The notes beneath the pieces are model-generated. The model did not search any database. It saw nothing but the letters and a program-made list of their open reading frames with translations, and was not told the DNA's origin. A DNA stretch of 9,187 nt from Endomicrobium sp. (GTDB lineage: Bacteria > Elusimicrobiota > Endomicrobiia > Endomicrobiales > Endomicrobiaceae). This document shows, one piece after another, positions 5,722-9,187 of this stretch (position 1 is the first letter of the stretch; each line of letters opens with the position of its first letter). Made by a program: the position numbers and the translations under genes. The DNA lies in contig JAISDI010000117.1 of assembly GCA_031264895.1 (NCBI GenBank), positions 1 through 9,187 on the forward strand, written 5' to 3'.

Positions 5722-7143
5722 ATGAACTTAAGACTTAAGTTCACTCTTTCAGTTTCAATCCTTTTGCTTTTAGTTATTTTCTTCGTGTCCTACACGATTT
5801 TTTCAGCCCAAAAAAACTTTTTGACTTTGCAGTTTGAAGAAGACAGAGTAAGATCTTACAGATTTTTCTTTCATTCATGCGAAGAAGCTTTAAAATCAGA
5901 AAATGACAATCATATCGTAAGCATAATCGATTCTATCGTTTCGATACAAAAACCGGCAATAGTTTATGCCGGATACGTATCCGAAGATAAGAATATTTTT
6001 ACTTCCAGAGATGACAGAAATATAGGTTCCGCTTTTGTTCTCAGAATAAAAAAAGTATTCTCCCCAAAAACCGACAGTTACGAATCTATTACCGGCGAAC
6101 ATATTTTTGAATATGCCGCCCCGATAATGTTTGGCGACAAATATAAGGGAACGCTTGTCGTGGGATTTTCGCAGGACTATATGGAATCGCTTATACAACA
6201 GGGAATTTCCCTGATTTACAAACAAATTAAAGCGGTTGCGTTTATCGCTTTGATTTTAGGGATATTCGGCGCCAATTTCATGGCGCGCCAACTCAGCAAG
6301 CCGATACAACTGCTTGCGCAGGCGGCAAAAAAAATAGGCGAAGGCGATATGGACGTAAATGTCGACGTTAAACGCAGCGACGAGCTGGGGGTTCTTTCAA
6401 AAACTTTTAACGAAATGATTATAAAAGTAAGAGAAACCGACGAGCTTAAAGACGGATTCGTTTCAAGCGTTTCGCATGAATTGAGGTCGCCTTTGGCGGC
6501 AATTGACGGTTACTGCGATTTGCTTATAGAAGGGGTCGAAAAAAACTATCCTCCGCAGCAGCAGCTTAAAGGCTTGAAAATCATAAAAGACGCCTCGATA
6601 AGGCTTACGAATTTTATTAATAACATTTTGGATCTGGCAAAGATGAAAGCAGGGAAATTCGAAATGAAAGCAGGTCCCGTTTTTGTAGATGAAATTATAA
6701 GGGAAATAACTTTGCTTTTCGAATCTCTGGCAGTTGCGCAAAACAAAATACTTTCTTTTAAACTGCCGCAATCTATGCCTCCGATCTACGGCGACAGCGA
6801 AAAAATAAAACAGGTCGTTACAAATCTCGTAAGCAATGCTTTTAAGTTTACCAAAGAAGGAGACGGCATTACAATAAGCGCAATGATCTCTCCTTCTTAC
6901 GGAAATGATTTTGTGGAAATATGGATCGCAGATACGGGCATAGGTTTATCCAAGCGGGACACCGAAAAAGTTTTTGAAAAATTCTATCAGGTCAAAGACA
7001 GCGAATTCAAAAAACCGAAAGGAACGGGGCTTGGTCTTTCGATAGTATACGAGATAATAAAACTGCATCACGGACGCATATGGGCCGAAAGCGAACTCGG
7101 GGCGGGAACGTCGTTTAAGTTTGTTCTGCCCATAAGGAGCTGA
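5722..7143 (+). CDS. Membrane sensor histidine kinase (HAMP, HisKA, HATPase)
   Basis: This 473-residue inner-membrane sensor kinase should autophosphorylate on a histidine and pass the phosphate to a response regulator. TM1 lies at about 7-27. It is followed by an extracytoplasmic sensor region of about 140 residues (30-170), possibly a single Cache/PAS-like fold, with YAAPIMFGDKYKGTLVVGFS (131-150) resembling its C-terminal strands. TM2 is at about 171-187 and HAMP at 188-237. The H-box reads VSSVSHELRSPLA with phospho-acceptor H252. The HATPase domain has the N-box NLVSNAFKF (368-376), G1 box DTGIG (404-408), F-box (about 418-422) and G2 box GTGLGLS (434-440). All catalytic motifs are intact. 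The start ATG has AAGGG about 9 nt upstream, partly covered by the small palindrome GGGCGCCC (5710-5717). Two response regulators follow directly and are the likely partners. The signal sensed cannot be inferred. Confidence 0.92.
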   Translation: MNLRLKFTLSVSILLLLVIFFVSYTIFSAQKNFLTLQFEEDRVRSYRFFFHSCEEALKSENDNHIVSIIDSIVSIQKPAIVYAGYVSEDKNIFTSRDDRNIGSAFVLRIKKVFSPKTDSYESITGEHIFEYAAPIMFGDKYKGTLVVGFSQDYMESLIQQGISLIYKQIKAVAFIALILGIFGANFMARQLSKPIQLLAQAAKKIGEGDMDVNVDVKRSDELGVLSKTFNEMIIKVRETDELKDGFVSSVSHELRSPLAAIDGYCDLLIEGVEKNYPPQQQLKGLKIIKDASIRLTNFINNILDLAKMKAGKFEMKAGPVFVDEIIREITLLFESLAVAQNKILSFKLPQSMPPIYGDSEKIKQVVTNLVSNAFKFTKEGDGITISAMISPSYGNDFVEIWIADTGIGLSKRDTEKVFEKFYQVKDSEFKKPKGTGLGLSIVYEIIKLHHGRIWAESELGAGTSFKFVLPIRS

Positions 7144-7152
7144 AAACGAGAC

Positions 7153-8076
7153 ATGGCAAAGATTTTAATTATTGATGACGAACCTTTTCTAAGAGAGATG
7201 CTCAATGACATTCTTTCTTTGGCCGGCTATGAAGTCGTTAAGGCGTCAAACGGCAGAGAAGGCCTGCATAAAATACTTTCGGAATGCCCGGATATAGTTC
7301 TTCTGGACTGTTCAATGCCGGAGATGGACGGATACGAAGTTTTGACGCATTTGAGAAAAGAGCCAAAATTCAAGAATCTTCCCGTAATAATGCTTACAGC
7401 GATGAGCGGGGAAAACGAAGAAATAAAGGGTTTCAGTCTGGGGCTCGACGATTATATAACAAAACCGTTTAAATCTGCGGTTTTGCTTGCGCGGATCCGC
7501 ACAATACTTGAAAGAAAAAAAATGAGCGTCGACTCAAATCCGCTTACTTCTCTTGCCGGAAACACGGCGATAAAATCCGAAGCTGAAAAACGTCTGCAAC
7601 TGGGCAAGCAGTTTGCTTTTTTATATATAGACATTTCAAATTTTAAGAGTTTTAACGATAAATACGGATTTCAGCGCGGCGACGACGTGATAAAATATAC
7701 GGCTGACTGTCTTTTGTCCGCGGTAAAATCCGATTTTGGCGAGGAAGATTTTGTAGGACATGTCGGCGGCGACGATTTTGTCATAATGACAATTCCCGCA
7801 AAAGCGGAAATTCTTGCAAAAAAAGTTATAGCTAAGTTTGATGCCGGCATAAAAGATTTTTATGATGAAATAGATAAAAAAAACGGCTATATTATATCTA
7901 TTGACAGACAATATAATAAAAAGAGTTTTCCCATAATGACGGTTTCCGTGACGATCATATCCACGGATGTAAGCAACCTGCTGCATTTCGCAGATATTTC
8001 AAAACGTGCTGCGGAACTAAAGTCGGTGGCAAAACGCAATGAAAAAAGTTCTTATGTTTTTGAACGGAGAAAGTGA
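7153..8076 (+). CDS. Response regulator with GGDEF-like (GGDDF) output domain
   Basis: This 307-residue cytosolic protein has an N-terminal receiver domain (3-120) with the acidic pocket D8/D9, phospho-acceptor D52, T82 and K104 (TKPF). It is followed by a GGDEF-like domain beginning NPLTSLAGNTAI (129-140). DISNFKSFNDKYGFQRGDD (160-178) matches the substrate-binding region of diguanylate cyclases, but the signature reads GGDDF (205-209) and no RxxD inhibitory site is visible upstream. A segment GIKDFYDEIDKKNGYI lies before the last strands (FPIMTVSVTII). The same NPLT-GN, GHVGGDDF and FP-MTVS pattern occurs, as I recall, in a widespread subgroup of receiver-GGDEF proteins, so GGDDF may be ancestral there rather than decay. 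Cyclic-di-GMP synthesis is therefore uncertain. The gene starts 9 bp after the kinase stop; the nearest ribosome site, AAGGAG (7134-7139), is rather distant (13 nt). It ends overlapping or abutting the next regulator. Confidence 0.88.
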   Translation: MAKILIIDDEPFLREMLNDILSLAGYEVVKASNGREGLHKILSECPDIVLLDCSMPEMDGYEVLTHLRKEPKFKNLPVIMLTAMSGENEEIKGFSLGLDDYITKPFKSAVLLARIRTILERKKMSVDSNPLTSLAGNTAIKSEAEKRLQLGKQFAFLYIDISNFKSFNDKYGFQRGDDVIKYTADCLLSAVKSDFGEEDFVGHVGGDDFVIMTIPAKAEILAKKVIAKFDAGIKDFYDEIDKKNGYIISIDRQYNKKSFPIMTVSVTIISTDVSNLLHFADISKRAAELKSVAKRNEKSSYVFERRK

Positions 8077-8084
8077 GGAAATTA

Positions 8085-8786
8085 ATGATTGAAAATAAAA
8101 TTGTCGTTGTGGATGACGACGAGGACATAAGAAGCCTTGTCAAAGACGTTTTGGAAGCAGAAAATTTCAAAGTTATACAGTGTCAGGATACCGACGAAGG
8201 GTATAAAAGAATATTGAAATCAAAACCGGACTTAGCTATACTGGATATAAAAATGCCTCAGATAGGCGGTATAGAACTTTGCAGGCTGTTAAGAGAAAAC
8301 TCGGAAACAAAAAATATGCCGATAATAATGCTTACCGTGGAATCTTCCGAGACGGATAAGATCATAGGCTTTGGCGTAGGCGCTGATGATTATATAACAA
8401 AACCTTTCAGCAATAAAGAGTTTGTCGCAAGAGTAAAATCACTGCTCAGGAGAACAAACCGCAAAGAAGAATCCAATGTCTTAGAGTGCGACGGACTTAC
8501 GATGAACCTTGATTCAAGAACCGTGTCGGTGAATAAAAAAGCGGTCGTTCTCCGTCCTAAAGAGTTCGATCTGCTTCACACATTTTTGATCAGGCCGAAT
8601 TTTGTGTTAAACAGGGATTTCATACTGGAAAACGTTTTTGAGTATAATGTCGCGGTAACGACGCGCACGATAGACACTCATATTAAAAATTTGAGGCAAG
8701 CTCTAGGCCCGTGGAGCAAAAGAATAGAGACCGTCTTCGGAAGAGGATTTAAATTTGTCCCTGACCAAAACAACAAAAAGAAATAA
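8085..8786 (+). CDS. OmpR/PhoB-type response regulator
   Basis: This 233-residue DNA-binding transcription regulator has a receiver domain (4-120) with D10/D11, phospho-acceptor D54, T84 and K106. A C-terminal winged-helix domain (about 135-228) includes the LRPKEFDLLHTFL block, a TTRTIDTHIKNLRQ recognition-helix region and the FGRGFKF wing. ATG 8085 is chosen because GAGGA (8075-8079) lies 5 nt upstream; a GTG at 8073 would overlap the previous stop as GTGA and add four residues, but has no ribosome site of its own. With the adjacent histidine kinase and the GGDDF receiver protein it forms a likely one-kinase, two-receiver module. Its last 32 bp overlap the proposed start of the sigma factor gene, so the two products are probably co-translated. 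Target genes are unknown; the operon's own promoter is a possible target. Confidence 0.93.
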   Translation: MIENKIVVVDDDEDIRSLVKDVLEAENFKVIQCQDTDEGYKRILKSKPDLAILDIKMPQIGGIELCRLLRENSETKNMPIIMLTVESSETDKIIGFGVGADDYITKPFSNKEFVARVKSLLRRTNRKEESNVLECDGLTMNLDSRTVSVNKKAVVLRPKEFDLLHTFLIRPNFVLNRDFILENVFEYNVAVTTRTIDTHIKNLRQALGPWSKRIETVFGRGFKFVPDQNNKKK

Positions 8787-9187
8787 TTCCGCGAAAAACA
8801 AGGAAGATCTAAGCCAATACGATCCCCTTGTTTTTTCCATTGCCAAAAGATACGGCATGATGTTTCCGAATATCGAATTTGAAGAATTGGTTGCCGAAGG
8901 AAAGTTGGGTATTTTGGAAGCGTCTTTGAAATACAAAAACGATAAAAAAGCGGCTTTTTCGACTTATGCGTGGTTTTGGGTGATAAAAAATATACAGAAT
9001 TATATCTCAAAAAATGTTAATATAATAGAAACTCCCCAAAGTGTAAAAAATACGCTGACTTCGATAAAAAAAATAATAGATGACAATGCGAAATCCGGTA
9101 AAAAAGTTTCGCTTGAGACCATTTCAGATATTCTCGGGATAGATATATCCGCAGTTTCAGATACTCTTGCTTTTGCGGGAAGCGTTT
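8755..9187 (+). CDS. Sigma-70 family RNA polymerase sigma factor, N-terminal part
   Basis: A frame open from 8728 to the window edge encodes a sigma factor, of which 144 residues are visible from a TTG at 8755. Region 2 is clear: QYDPLVFSIAKRYG (21-34) and IEFEELVAEGKLGILEA (40-56) fit regions 2.1-2.2, and FSTYAWFWVIKNIQNYI (68-84) fits regions 2.3-2.4. A region-3-like segment follows (about 93-140), with ETISDILGIDISAVSDTL resembling the LA-LGIS helix-turn-helix. Region 4 should lie beyond the window. TTG 8755 is chosen because AGAGGA (8742-8747) is 7 nt upstream and no ATG or GTG occurs before region 2; the first ATG (8857) would cut into region 2.1. The gene overlaps the preceding regulator by 32 bp in another frame, indicating co-expression. 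There is no long N-terminal region 1, so it looks like an alternative factor rather than the primary one. Confidence 0.88.
   Translation, partial: MSLTKTTKRNNSAKNKEDLSQYDPLVFSIAKRYGMMFPNIEFEELVAEGKLGILEASLKYKNDKKAAFSTYAWFWVIKNIQNYISKNVNIIETPQSVKNTLTSIKKIIDDNAKSGKKVSLETISDILGIDISAVSDTLAFAGSV

Noticed and set aside
7153..8076. Confident label as diguanylate cyclase
   Set aside because: The signature is GGDDF and no product assay or family search is available, so only a GGDEF-like domain is claimed.
1..9187. Mobile element or defence island
   Set aside because: No transposase, integrase, recombinase, phage, toxin-antitoxin, nuclease or restriction gene and no terminal inverted repeats were seen; base use looks uniform across the window.

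Overview
The window is about 9.2 kb of moderately AT-rich bacterial chromosome, with every gene on the + strand and very short or overlapping gene junctions. Two lipoprotein signal peptides, a likely outer-membrane beta-barrel protein and Gram-negative style two-component genes point to a diderm bacterium. The overall look (compact operons, AT-rich codons, a DUF3566-like membrane protein, lipoprotein paralogues) would fit an Elusimicrobiota/Endomicrobium-type organism. That assignment is an impression from gene content and was not tested by any search.

Layout. (1) Positions 1-2331 hold a tightly coupled cluster: the 3' half of chorismate synthase (aroC), shikimate kinase (aroK, starting directly after the aroC stop), then two tandem paralogous lipoproteins of the YiiX/YebB-like permuted NlpC/P60 (papain-like) hydrolase family. 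Each gene of this run touches or overlaps the next. (2) Positions 2332-2474 are a 143-bp gap containing two 29-bp direct repeats with a 30-bp period, immediately followed by a good sigma70-type promoter. (3) Positions 2475-5242 form a second likely operon: a putative outer-membrane protein, accA (acetyl-CoA carboxyltransferase alpha) and a class II fructose-bisphosphate aldolase. (4) A perfect-consensus promoter (TTGACA-17-TATAAT) drives a 95-residue two-TM DUF3566-like protein, which is followed by a perfect 17-bp inverted repeat. (5) Positions 5722-9187 are a signalling operon: a membrane sensor histidine kinase, a receiver-GGDEF-like protein with a GGDDF motif, an OmpR-type response regulator, and a sigma-70 family factor that starts on TTG inside the regulator gene and runs off the window.

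How the genes work together. The aro genes supply late shikimate-pathway steps, and accA and fba serve fatty-acid initiation and glycolysis/gluconeogenesis. The signalling operon plausibly feeds one sensor into two receivers and has a sigma factor as an additional transcriptional output.

I saw no CRISPR array, insertion sequence, phage gene, tRNA or rRNA. The most unusual observations are: one of the two tandem YiiX-like paralogues has Ser where the other has the catalytic Cys; the kinase / two-regulator / sigma-factor operon, whose sigma gene has only a TTG start supported by a Shine-Dalgarno sequence; the tandem repeat beside a promoter; and the strongly promoted small membrane gene closed by a long perfect palindrome. 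Nothing here is convincing evidence of a wholly new system.
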